Origin: Deltaproteobacteria bacterium
Lineage (GTDB): Bacteria > Myxococcota_A > UBA9160 > UBA4427
Direction of reading: 5' to 3'
DNA: 35,363 nt
Assembly: GCA_019310975.1 (NCBI GenBank)
Contig: JAFDDH010000016.1
Span: 1 to 35,363, forward strand
Shown piece after piece: positions 26,889 to 33,651 of this stretch; position 1 is the first letter of the stretch; each line of letters begins with the position of its first letter. The notes beneath the pieces were generated by a model, which had not been told where the DNA came from, searched no databases, and saw only the letters and a list, made by a program, of their open reading frames with translations. The translations under genes and the position numbers were made by a program.

Positions 26889-28313
26889 TCAGCTCAGCCA
26901 GGGCGTGACGAGGGTGCCCACGATTGGGATCAGGACCAGGGCGATTCCCCACGAGATCCAGTTGTTCTGGACCTGCTTCTGGATCCAGAATCGAGCGGTG
27001 AGGATCGCACCGAGAATCGCAACGATGGCACCGTTGTAGAGCAGCGCATCCACCCAGCTCATGCTTGGACCGGCCTCGAAAGCCATCCCGAGTGAGACGA
27101 GGCAGAGAACGATCGCCAACCCGACGACAGGCCGGAGTGCGGAGGGCAGTCGGGTGAACTGCCTCGCGATCCAGGTGGCGGGGCCGCGGTCCACCTCGGG
27201 CTCGGGAAAGGGCGGCGGGTCGTCGGCAAAGGGCCCGAGCCGGCGGCGCTCCAGCTCCGCGCTGGCGAGCTTGCGAAAGTCATCGTTGCGTCCGATCACC
27301 ATATCGACGAGCGCCACGTAACCAACCGGTAGCACCGGCGCCTGGTCCCAGACGCGCAGCTGCTGGTAGGGACGCGACGGATTGGCGTGATGATCCGCGT
27401 GGCGCGAGAGGCCGATCAGGCCGTAGTACGTGAACCAGGAGTGGGTGTCCCAGGAGTCCAGAGGCCGCACTCTGCGTCCCATGCGCCGCAGGCCCCAGTG
27501 CTCGAAGTAGTTCACCGCCTCGAGCGCCCTGACTGCCACGAAGGCCTGGAGTAGATAGGCGCCGAAAGCCACACCGCCAAAGAAGTAGAGGATGGCGAAT
27601 GCGAGCGCCGATTCGGCGATCAGCCCGTGCACGATGCGATTGCCCAGCATGCGCGCGTCGAAGAGATGCATCTCCTCGTCGCCCAGGCGCTTGGCCTCGA
27701 GCCGCCATGCGCTCTTGAATTGGGCCGGCACCGTGCGCCGCCAGAAGGCGCGGTACGACTCCCCGAAGCGCGCAGTGGCCGGATCCTCGGGCGTGCCCAC
27801 GCGCACGTGGTGGCCGCGCAAATGCTCGGTGTAGAAGTGCTCGTACATCACCGTGCAGAGCAGCAGCCGGCCAAGCAGCTGCTCCCAACCCGTCTTGCGG
27901 TGGATCAGCTCGTGGGCCGTGATGATCGAGAAGCCCGAGTTGCCGCCGACGACGACGAAGATCATCAGCATGTCGACGCTGAAGACAGACTGCGCGGTGA
28001 AGAGAACGGCCATCTTGTAGAGGATCAGGAAGTGGATGGCCGTGAGCGCGTAGACGAGCAGGTCGAAGGGCCAGGCGGGCAGCGAGTCCAGCGGCTGGCG
28101 CCGCTCGATCAGCGGGCGCGTGTCCGCCCAGTGGAAGATCGCCAGTGGCACGACCAGGAGTGGCGCGGTGTACCAGGTGTGCGGCCCGGTCCAGACGTAA
28201 ACGAGTGCCGTCAGCGGGATGCAGAACGACATCAGATGGCCGAGCCAGATCTCGGAGACCTCGCTCGGCGTCAGCGTGGCTGCGTCCGCGATGCCGAGGG
28301 TGGCACTGGCCAT
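26889..28313 (-). CDS. alkB: AlkB-type alkane 1-monooxygenase with C-terminal membrane extension
   Basis: AlkB is an integral-membrane di-iron enzyme that hydroxylates terminal carbons of n-alkanes using O2 and electrons from rubredoxin. This 474-residue protein has the four diagnostic motifs: HELIH (from His134), HLRGHH (His164, His168, His169) with TPEDPATARFGESYRAFWRR, NYFEHWGL, and HADHH (His305, His308, His309) followed by PYQQLR. It is about 70 residues longer than typical AlkB. After residue 375 it continues with about three further hydrophobic segments. The ATG at 28313 has AGGAGG 6 bases upstream, an excellent site. No rubredoxin or rubredoxin reductase gene is in the window. A palindromic operator candidate lies about 90 bases upstream. 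Confidence 0.95.
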   Translation of the reverse strand: MASATLGIADAATLTPSEVSEIWLGHLMSFCIPLTALVYVWTGPHTWYTAPLLVVPLAIFHWADTRPLIERRQPLDSLPAWPFDLLVYALTAIHFLILYKMAVLFTAQSVFSVDMLMIFVVVGGNSGFSIITAHELIHRKTGWEQLLGRLLLCTVMYEHFYTEHLRGHHVRVGTPEDPATARFGESYRAFWRRTVPAQFKSAWRLEAKRLGDEEMHLFDARMLGNRIVHGLIAESALAFAILYFFGGVAFGAYLLQAFVAVRALEAVNYFEHWGLRRMGRRVRPLDSWDTHSWFTYYGLIGLSRHADHHANPSRPYQQLRVWDQAPVLPVGYVALVDMVIGRNDDFRKLASAELERRRLGPFADDPPPFPEPEVDRGPATWIARQFTRLPSALRPVVGLAIVLCLVSLGMAFEAGPSMSWVDALLYNGAIVAILGAILTARFWIQKQVQNNWISWGIALVLIPIVGTLVTPWLS

Positions 28314-28400
28314 GGAGGCCCTCCTGAAGCGACTCACTCGGTTTCGGATCCCGGGGCGGCCGACCCAGTGGCTGGCCGCTCTGAGAATCGAGGCCCCGCT

Positions 28401-28426
28401 CCACACATACGAATTCGTAGGTGCGG
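28401..28426. promoter_or_regulatory. Operator-like inverted repeat upstream of alkB
   Basis: A perfect 12-bp palindrome TACGAATTCGTA at 28408-28419 is the core of a 26-bp dyad in which 11 of 13 base pairs match. It sits about 88 bases before the alkB ATG. A weak -35-like TTGAAT lies beside it at 28434-28429 (minus strand). Size and symmetry fit a TetR- or GntR-type dimer site; the regulator is not in the window. Confidence 0.5.
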
Positions 28427-28473
28427 TCATTCAAGATGCCGTTAGCAGGTGGATTCTGCAATCCCGCCGCGAG

Positions 28474-28495
28474 CGATCGCCCCTAGGGGCAATCG
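28474..28495 (-). terminator. Hairpin across the stop codon of the waaE-like gene
   Basis: The perfect palindrome GCCCCTAGGGGC (28479-28490) contains the TAG stop of the glycosyltransferase and is extended by a CGAT/ATCG pair after one mismatch. It could fold as a stem at the end of the rel/waaE transcript. No T run follows. Confidence 0.35.
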
Positions 28496-29256
28496 TTCTT
28501 CACGCGCTCCAGCTCCCACAACTTCGCGTATTTGAGAAAGACGTGGAATGCGGTTGCGGCCGCGATGACCAGGCCGGGTACGCCGTCGAGGAAGCCACGC
28601 TTCTGCACGTAGGCGCGCAGGAAGCGTGCTGGCGGCCGCAGCACCAGATCCCGCACTCGCGCAGGCCGCCCGCGTTCGTGGAGCGCCACCGCCGCCGCCG
28701 CGCTGAAGCGCTGGATGCGATCGACCTGATCGGCGAGGTCGCGGTAGCTGTAGTGCTGGATCGGCGTCGCCATCCTCGCCACGCGGCCCTCGACGACCAC
28801 ACGGCCGTGCGGGTTGGTGCCCTCCCAATGAGCGCGGCTGCGGCGGAAGACTCGCAGCGTCCAATCCGGAAAGAAATCCCCGTGGCGAATCCAGCGACCG
28901 AGGTGGCGGGTGATGCGGTTCAGCTCGATGCCGGCCAGTGCATCATCCGCGCCCTGCAGCGCATCGCGCAGCTCGAGCGCGCACTCGCCCGGCACGACCT
29001 CGTCGGGATCGATCACGAGTACCCAATCATGGGTCGCCAGGCCGACAGCATGGCGCTTCTGCTCGATATCACCCGCGTAGGGACGCACCACGACGCGCTG
29101 CGCCCGTTCGCGGGCGATCTTCTCCGTGCCGTCGAGGCTGCTCGCATCGACCACCACCACGACCTCGTCCACGAGATCGACGATGGCGTCCAGACAACGC
29201 GCGAGCTCCTGCTCCTCGTTGCAGGCGATCACGCAGGCACTGAGCCCGGCACTCAT
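28483..29256 (-). CDS. WaaE/KdtX-type LPS core glycosyltransferase
   Basis: This 257-residue family 2 glycosyltransferase has SACVIACNEEQELARCLDAI at the N-terminus, VVVVDASSLDGT, QKRHAVGLATHDWVLVIDPDEVV (the DPD metal/sugar site), a DFFPDWTLRVFRR segment and an IQHYSYRDLADQVDRI motif. These mark the WaaE/KdtX group, which adds a sugar (often glucose) to the LPS inner core heptose. One C-terminal hydrophobic segment (GVPGLVIAAATAFHVFL) may anchor it to the inner membrane. The ATG at 29256 overlaps the rel stop (ATGA), so it is translated with the stringent-response enzyme. The donor and acceptor cannot be read from sequence. Confidence 0.88.
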   Translation of the reverse strand: MSAGLSACVIACNEEQELARCLDAIVDLVDEVVVVVDASSLDGTEKIARERAQRVVVRPYAGDIEQKRHAVGLATHDWVLVIDPDEVVPGECALELRDALQGADDALAGIELNRITRHLGRWIRHGDFFPDWTLRVFRRSRAHWEGTNPHGRVVVEGRVARMATPIQHYSYRDLADQVDRIQRFSAAAAVALHERGRPARVRDLVLRPPARFLRAYVQKRGFLDGVPGLVIAAATAFHVFLKYAKLWELERVKNDCP

Positions 29257-31424
29257 CCGCGTACGCGGTCCACCGACAGGACGCCCTTCACCCGAGTGAT
29301 TTCCTTCATCACTGCGTTCAGGGTCTTGGCGTTGGAGACCCAGAGCTCGAAGCTCTGCGAGGCCTGCTTCTGCTCGTCGGTGGTCACCTTCACGGCCGCG
29401 ATATTGATTCCCGCCGCCGAGATGGCGTTGGTGATCTTGGCGAGGATGCCGGGGTTGTCGCGCGAGGTCACACGAATCCGGATCTTGCGCGGCACCGCGA
29501 CCTCGGCATCCCACGCTACGTCGATGCGTCGCTCGGGATCGAGCTCGAAGACACGGGGACAGCCGCGCGCATGCACAGTCACGCCGCGTCCACGGGTCAC
29601 GAAGCCCACCACCTCGTCGCCCGGCAGCGGATCGCAGCAGCCACCGAAGCGCACCAGCACATCCGCCTGCCCGCTGACGCGGATCCCCGCCTCCGACGAG
29701 GCGTCGGCAGACGGACGTTTGGTGAAGAGGCTCCGCAGCCGTTCCTGCATGGGAACCGGTTTCGGCTCCTCCTTCGTCTCCTCCTCGCCCTTGAGCTTTC
29801 GCACCACGCTCGAGGCGGCGATCTTTCCGTAGCTCACGGCAGCGAAGAGCTCGTTGGCGCCGCCGCCGCGGATCTCTGAGCGCGCCAGCTCCTCGAGCTC
29901 GCCGCTCTGCAAGAGCTTCGAGAGCGAGAGACCGGCGCGGCGCATCTCGCGCGTGAGGATGTCGCGCCCCAGCTCGCGTGCGCGGGTGCGTTCCACGGCG
30001 CGGATGCTGTGGCGCACGTGATTGCGCGCTTTGCCCGAGACGATGAACTCCAGCCAGTCCTTGCGCGGAAACTGGTGCTCGCTGGTGGTGATCTCGACGG
30101 TATCGCCGTCCACCAGAACATGGCGCAGCGGCACCATCTTGCCGTTTACCTTGGCGCCCGCGCAGTGGTCGCCGACCTCGCTATGGATCGCATACGCGAA
30201 GTCGACCGGTGTCGCGCGGCGCGGCAGGTTCATGACCTCACCGCGCGGCGTAAACACGAAGACCTCGTCGGGAAAGAGATCGAGCTTTACAGTGTCGAGG
30301 AACTCGTGCGGATCGGCCAGCTCGCGCTGCCACTCCAGCAGCTGGCGCAGCCAACCAAAGCGTTTCTGGTCCTCCGGCGCGTCGGCCGGGCCCTCCTTGT
30401 ACTTCCAATGCGCCGCAATGCCGTACTCGGCGTCACGGTCCATCTCCTCGGTGCGGATCTGCACCTCCATGCGCTCGCCATAGGGCCCGATCACCGTGGT
30501 ATGCAGCGACTGGTAGCCGTTGGGCTTCGGGTTGCCGAGAAAGTCCTTGAAGCGCGAGGGCACGGGCCGCCATGTCCCATGGATCAGGCCCAACGCCGCG
30601 TAGCACATCTCGGACGGACCCTCGATCACCACCCGGAAGGCGATCACGTCGTACATCTGATCGAGCGCAATGCCCTGGGTCTGCATCTTCTTGTAGATCG
30701 AGGCCAGCTCCTTGGTGCGCCCCTTCACCTCACAGTTGATCCCGTTCTGCGAGAGCTTCGAGGAGATGATCCCAATCACCTCTTCGATGTACTTCTCGCG
30801 CTCCTCGCGGCTGGTCGTCAGCTGTCGCTCGAGCTCTTCGACGACCTGGGCGTGTAGGGCACGAAAGGCCAGCTCCTGCAGATCCTCCATCAGCCAGCGA
30901 ATGCCAAGGCGCTGCGCCAGGGGCACGTAGATATCCATCGTCTCCTGCGCGATGCGCTGGCGCGAGCTCTCGTTCACATACTCGAGGGTGCGCATATTGT
31001 GGAGTCGATCGGCGAGCTTGATGAGCAGGATGCGGATGTCGGTGGACATTGCGACGAGCATCTTGCGGAAGTTCTCGGCCTGGCGTTCGCGCGCCGAGGC
31101 AAACTCGATCTTGGCGATCTTCGTCAGCCCCTCGACGAGGAAGGCCACCTTCGCACCGAAGAGGCGCTCGAGCTCCTCCTTGGTCGTCAGCGTGTCCTCG
31201 AGGGTGTCGTGCAGCAGCGCGGCGGCGACCGTGACAGCGTCCATGCGCATGTCGACGAGCACCCCCGCCACCTCGAGCGGGTGGATCAGGTAGGGCTCTC
31301 CCGAGAGGCGCTCCTGCCCCTCGTGCACCTTGGCGGAGAACACGTAGGCCCGCTGCAGCAGCTCGAGGTCGCTGCTCGGGCTGTAGTCCAGCACGCGATC
31401 GGCGATGTCGTTGAAGCGCAGCAC
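29253..31424 (-). CDS. rel: Bifunctional (p)ppGpp synthetase/hydrolase (RelA/SpoT family)
   Basis: This 723-residue protein makes and degrades the alarmone (p)ppGpp. The hydrolase HD domain is intact (His48, LLHDTLEDT with His72-Asp73 and Glu76-Asp77), and the synthetase domain has GRTKELASIYKKM, YDVIAFRVV, NPKPNGYQSLHTTV and EVQIRTEEMDRDAEYGIAAHWKYK. The synthetase carries RFKD, the charge pattern of bifunctional enzymes, instead of the EFDD of synthesis-only RelA. TGS (about 395-455), a zinc-finger-like segment (RFGGCCDPLPGD, HARGCP) and a C-terminal ACT domain follow. GTG at 31424 is the start. It has its own promoter in the 140-base gap after gmk, and its stop overlaps the next glycosyltransferase gene. 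Confidence 0.97.
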   Translation of the reverse strand: MLRFNDIADRVLDYSPSSDLELLQRAYVFSAKVHEGQERLSGEPYLIHPLEVAGVLVDMRMDAVTVAAALLHDTLEDTLTTKEELERLFGAKVAFLVEGLTKIAKIEFASARERQAENFRKMLVAMSTDIRILLIKLADRLHNMRTLEYVNESSRQRIAQETMDIYVPLAQRLGIRWLMEDLQELAFRALHAQVVEELERQLTTSREEREKYIEEVIGIISSKLSQNGINCEVKGRTKELASIYKKMQTQGIALDQMYDVIAFRVVIEGPSEMCYAALGLIHGTWRPVPSRFKDFLGNPKPNGYQSLHTTVIGPYGERMEVQIRTEEMDRDAEYGIAAHWKYKEGPADAPEDQKRFGWLRQLLEWQRELADPHEFLDTVKLDLFPDEVFVFTPRGEVMNLPRRATPVDFAYAIHSEVGDHCAGAKVNGKMVPLRHVLVDGDTVEITTSEHQFPRKDWLEFIVSGKARNHVRHSIRAVERTRARELGRDILTREMRRAGLSLSKLLQSGELEELARSEIRGGGANELFAAVSYGKIAASSVVRKLKGEEETKEEPKPVPMQERLRSLFTKRPSADASSEAGIRVSGQADVLVRFGGCCDPLPGDEVVGFVTRGRGVTVHARGCPRVFELDPERRIDVAWDAEVAVPRKIRIRVTSRDNPGILAKITNAISAAGINIAAVKVTTDEQKQASQSFELWVSNAKTLNAVMKEITRVKGVLSVDRVRG

Positions 31425-31429
31425 GGAGC

Positions 31430-31449
31430 TCTATAAATCCCCTTATAGA
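31430..31449 (-). promoter_or_regulatory. Inverted repeat in the rel leader
   Basis: A 7-bp stem TCTATAA/TTATAGA with a 6-base loop lies between the predicted transcription start and the GTG of rel. In the mRNA the loop carries GGGG, the only purine-rich ribosome-binding candidate, 14 bases before the GTG. It could be an RNA switch or a dyad for a repressor. Confidence 0.45.
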
Positions 31450-31465
31450 TCAACGAGTTGTAGCT

Positions 31466-31494
31466 ATCTTACCGGGGGTCGGCGAAACCGGCAA
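31466..31494 (-). promoter_or_regulatory. Sigma-70-type promoter of rel
   Basis: Read on the minus strand, TTGCCG (31494-31489) is followed by a 17-base spacer and TAAGAT (31471-31466), each matching 4 of 6 consensus bases. Transcription would start near 31459 and give a leader of about 35 bases before the GTG. Confidence 0.5.
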
Positions 31495-31545
31495 CGGACC
31501 GATGAATCCCGCCTTCACCGCATCGGCAGATCGCCGCTGTGCGCA

Positions 31546-31566
31546 GAGCCCAAAATTGGGGCGCTC
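31546..31566 (-). terminator. Weak hairpin overlapping the gmk stop
   Basis: CCCAA/TTGGG forms a short stem with flanking GAG/CTC pairing and a bulge, starting inside the gmk stop codon. It may separate gmk from rel. There is no following T tract. Confidence 0.3.
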
Positions 31567-32230
31567 AGGCAGCTCCCCCGGCCTTCCCGCGCCACTCGGC
31601 CAGGACGCGGTCGCGGCCAAATCGCTCGCGCACCCGCGCGAGCACCGCCTCCCGGCCGTCCCGCTCGGCGGCGATGATCTCGAAGAGCGAGGCGATGGTC
31701 TGCTCCAGGACATCGTTCACCACCGCATAGTCGAATCCCATCACGGCGGCGAGCTCGCGATCGGCGACGCCAAGCCGACGGTGGATCGCTTCCTCACTGT
31801 CCGTCCCGCGCCCGCGCAGGCGCTCTTCGAGCACCGACATACTCGGCGGCAAGAGGAAGATGAAGCGGGCGTCTGGCCGCGAGTCGCGTACCTGCGCGGC
31901 GCCCTGCACCTCGATCTCGAGCAGGACATCGTGCCCGAGCTCCATGAGCGGCACGCGCAGCGCCTCGTGGCTGGTACCGTAGTTCTGCCCGCCGTAGCTC
32001 GCGTGCTCGACGAAGGCGCCCTCCCCCACCAATGTGCGGAAATCGCCGGCCGTCACGAAATGGTAATCGACGCCCTCCCGCTCTCCGGTTCGTGGCGGGC
32101 GAGTGGTGTGCGAGATCGAGAAGTCGACCAGCGGGTCGCGCTCGACCAAGGCTCGGCAGACTGTCGTCTTGCCGGTGCCCGAGGGCGCGGCGATCACGAA
32201 GGGAATGCCAATCCGCGCCGACGCGCTCAC
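31565..32230 (-). CDS. gmk: Guanylate kinase
   Basis: Gmk phosphorylates GMP to GDP with ATP, feeding both nucleotide pools and the GDP/GTP substrates of Rel. The 221-residue protein has the P-loop APSGTGKTT (15-23), the GMP-binding region SISHTTRPPRTGEREGVDYHFV, EHASYGGQNYGTS and EIEVQGAAQVR, all typical. GTG at 32230 overlaps the remA stop (GTGA). The order yicC-remA-gmk is common in bacteria. The omega subunit gene rpoZ that often follows gmk is not present in the 140 bases before rel. Confidence 0.96.
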   Translation of the reverse strand: MSASARIGIPFVIAAPSGTGKTTVCRALVERDPLVDFSISHTTRPPRTGEREGVDYHFVTAGDFRTLVGEGAFVEHASYGGQNYGTSHEALRVPLMELGHDVLLEIEVQGAAQVRDSRPDARFIFLLPPSMSVLEERLRGRGTDSEEAIHRRLGVADRELAAVMGFDYAVVNDVLEQTIASLFEIIAAERDGREAVLARVRERFGRDRVLAEWRGKAGGAA

Positions 32231-32547
32231 ACACTCCCTCCGTCGGGTTCGTCGGTCGTCATGCGTGACGCGATCGTCTCGGGGTTGATGGCGGAGAGGA
32301 CGACGTGATCGCTGTCCATGATGAGGATGGAGCGCGTCCGACGCCCCTCTGTGGCGTCGATGAGCTTGTCCGCCTGACCGGCGCGCTCGCGCAGGCGGCG
32401 CATCGGAGCGGACTGCGAGGACACGACGGCGATCACGCGTGAGCCCGCGATCAGGTTCCCATAGCCGATGGCGACCATGCTGGGCGGGGCGTGCAAGACG
32501 TCCTCACTGGCTTTTCGGCTGGATCGCAGAATCGGGCTATTCGACAT
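32227..32547 (-). CDS. remA: RemA/DUF370 family DNA-binding regulator
   Basis: This small protein is homologous to Bacillus RemA, a DNA-binding activator of matrix and osmoprotection genes that forms ring-like oligomers. The conserved region is VAIGYGNLIAGSRVIAVV, SAPMRRL, LIDATEGRRTRSILIMDSDHVVLSAINPETIASR. With the ATG at 32547 the product has 106 residues and overlaps yicC by 11 bases, with AGGTG 4 bases upstream. The shorter ATG at 32478 (83 residues, without a ribosome site) fits the usual family N-terminus better, so the start is uncertain. Its role in Gram-negative bacteria is not established. The position between yicC and gmk is widely conserved. Confidence 0.88.
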   Translation of the reverse strand: MSNSPILRSSRKASEDVLHAPPSMVAIGYGNLIAGSRVIAVVSSQSAPMRRLRERAGQADKLIDATEGRRTRSILIMDSDHVVLSAINPETIASRMTTDEPDGGSV

Positions 32548-33427
32548 TCTGCACCTGCTCGCGAATGCGCTCGAGCTCCGTCTTGAGCTCCACGACGTTG
32601 TGAGCGATCGGAGCGTCGTTGGCCTTGCTGCCGATCGTATTGGCCTCGCGCCCCATCTCCTGCAGCAGGAAGTCGAGGCGGCGGCCAACGCCCTGGCCCT
32701 CATCCGCCTGCTGGAGGATGACGCGAAACTGATCCACGTGGCTGCGCAACCGCACCAGCTCTTCGGTCACATCGAGGCGGTCCGCGGCGATCACGATCTC
32801 CTGATGCAGTCGCGCCTCGTCGAGCAGACCCGTCTCCTTGCGAATCTGCTCGGTGCGCTTGCGCAGTCGCTCTCGTGCCGCTTCCAGCACCTCGCCCGAG
32901 CGCGCCTGGAAGAAATCGACGAGCTCGAGCACCGTTCCCAGGCGCTTCTCGAACTCCTCGGCGAGCTTCGCCCCTTCGGCGGCGCGCATCTCGGTGACGC
33001 CGGCTAGCGCCGCGTCGACTCCGCCGCGCAGCGCATCGACAAGGGTGTCGGTGGGCATCTCCGCCTCGCTGAAGCGCGTCACGCCTGGCAGCGAGAGCAG
33101 TGTGGCCGCATCCAGCTCGAGCGGAAGCCCGTGCGCCTCGGAGAGAGCACGCGCGGCGCCCACATAGTGGCCAGCCAGATCCTCGTCCACCTTCAGCGCG
33201 GTGCCAGCCACCGGGCCATCGCCGGCCGAGATATTGACGTCGACCTTGCCGCGACTGAGCCCGCCCTGGACGAGCGACTTGACCAGAGACTCCTGGTCGG
33301 CGAGCAGACGCGGCAATCGTATCCGTGAGTCGAGGTGGCGGTGGTTCACCGTGCGGATCTCCACCTCGAAGGGCCGGCCTGCGATCTCGAAGGTGGCACG
33401 TCCGAATCCAGTCATGCTGCGAATCAT
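32537..33427 (-). CDS. yicC: YicC-family endoribonuclease/stress protein
   Basis: This 296-residue YicC-type protein begins IRSMTGFGRA and has VEIRTVNHRHLD, GKVDVNI, the central helical region, and the conserved C-terminus RRLDFLLQEMGREANTIGSKANDAPIAHNVVELKTELERIREQVQN, a block shared by nearly all members. The E. coli homologue has been reported to act on RNA (RNase activity). The ATG at 33427 has GGAG 5 bases upstream, and its first bases overlap the stop of the shortened rfaE1 (ATGA). It is presumably cytoplasmic and cotranscribed with remA and gmk. Confidence 0.95.
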   Translation of the reverse strand: MIRSMTGFGRATFEIAGRPFEVEIRTVNHRHLDSRIRLPRLLADQESLVKSLVQGGLSRGKVDVNISAGDGPVAGTALKVDEDLAGHYVGAARALSEAHGLPLELDAATLLSLPGVTRFSEAEMPTDTLVDALRGGVDAALAGVTEMRAAEGAKLAEEFEKRLGTVLELVDFFQARSGEVLEAARERLRKRTEQIRKETGLLDEARLHQEIVIAADRLDVTEELVRLRSHVDQFRVILQQADEGQGVGRRLDFLLQEMGREANTIGSKANDAPIAHNVVELKTELERIREQVQNVE

Positions 33428-33651
33428 CCACACTCCTCGAGCTCCGAGACCACGGCGGGGAGCCGCCCCCGGAGCGACACGTGATCGACCCCCGCCGCCC
33501 CGATCCTACCGACCACGAGGCCGACCTCGCCAAGGAGGTACTCGTCCAAGATTACGTCGCCAATCAGCAGCACGTGCCGGCGAGTGAAGCGGTCGACTAG
33601 CGCCTGCACTCGCTGCAGGCGCACGAGCGCGGTAGGGCGTCTTCGCGTCAT
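33424..33651 (-). CDS. Internally deleted RfaE1/HldE-type heptose kinase remnant (75 residues)
   Basis: The N-terminal half (LVDRFTRRHVLLIGDVILDEYLLGE, residues 18-42) matches the first strand and helix of D-glycero-beta-D-manno-heptose-7-phosphate kinase. The next residues (VGLVVGRIGAAGV, 43-55) match the last conserved block of the same kinase, seen as AAGVVVGKLGTSTV in HldE. About 250 residues in between, with the sugar- and ATP-binding residues, are missing, yet the frame is kept. ATGA overlaps join it to the glycosyltransferase upstream and yicC downstream, so it remains a regular operon member. It cannot be an active kinase. It may be a decayed gene kept for translational coupling, a small new protein, or an assembly collapse. 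Confidence 0.7.
   Translation of the reverse strand: MTRRRPTALVRLQRVQALVDRFTRRHVLLIGDVILDEYLLGEVGLVVGRIGAAGVDHVSLRGRLPAVVSELEECG
33601..33621 (-). repeat. Inverted repeat near the start of the shortened rfaE1
   Basis: A perfect 8-bp inverted repeat CGCCTGCA/TGCAGGCG with a 5-base loop covers codons 11-17 of the 75-codon gene. It could form a stem in the mRNA. No T run follows, so termination is only a possibility. Confidence 0.5.

Noticed and set aside
28219-29832. A 537-codon open frame opposite alkB, the waaE-like gene and rel
   Set aside because: It crosses three well-supported genes on the opposite strand and has no conserved motifs.
31450-31713. A small gene in the gmk-rel gap that could be rpoZ
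   Set aside because: The only open frame is Ser/Arg/Pro-rich, mostly inside gmk in another frame, and lacks any omega-subunit motif.
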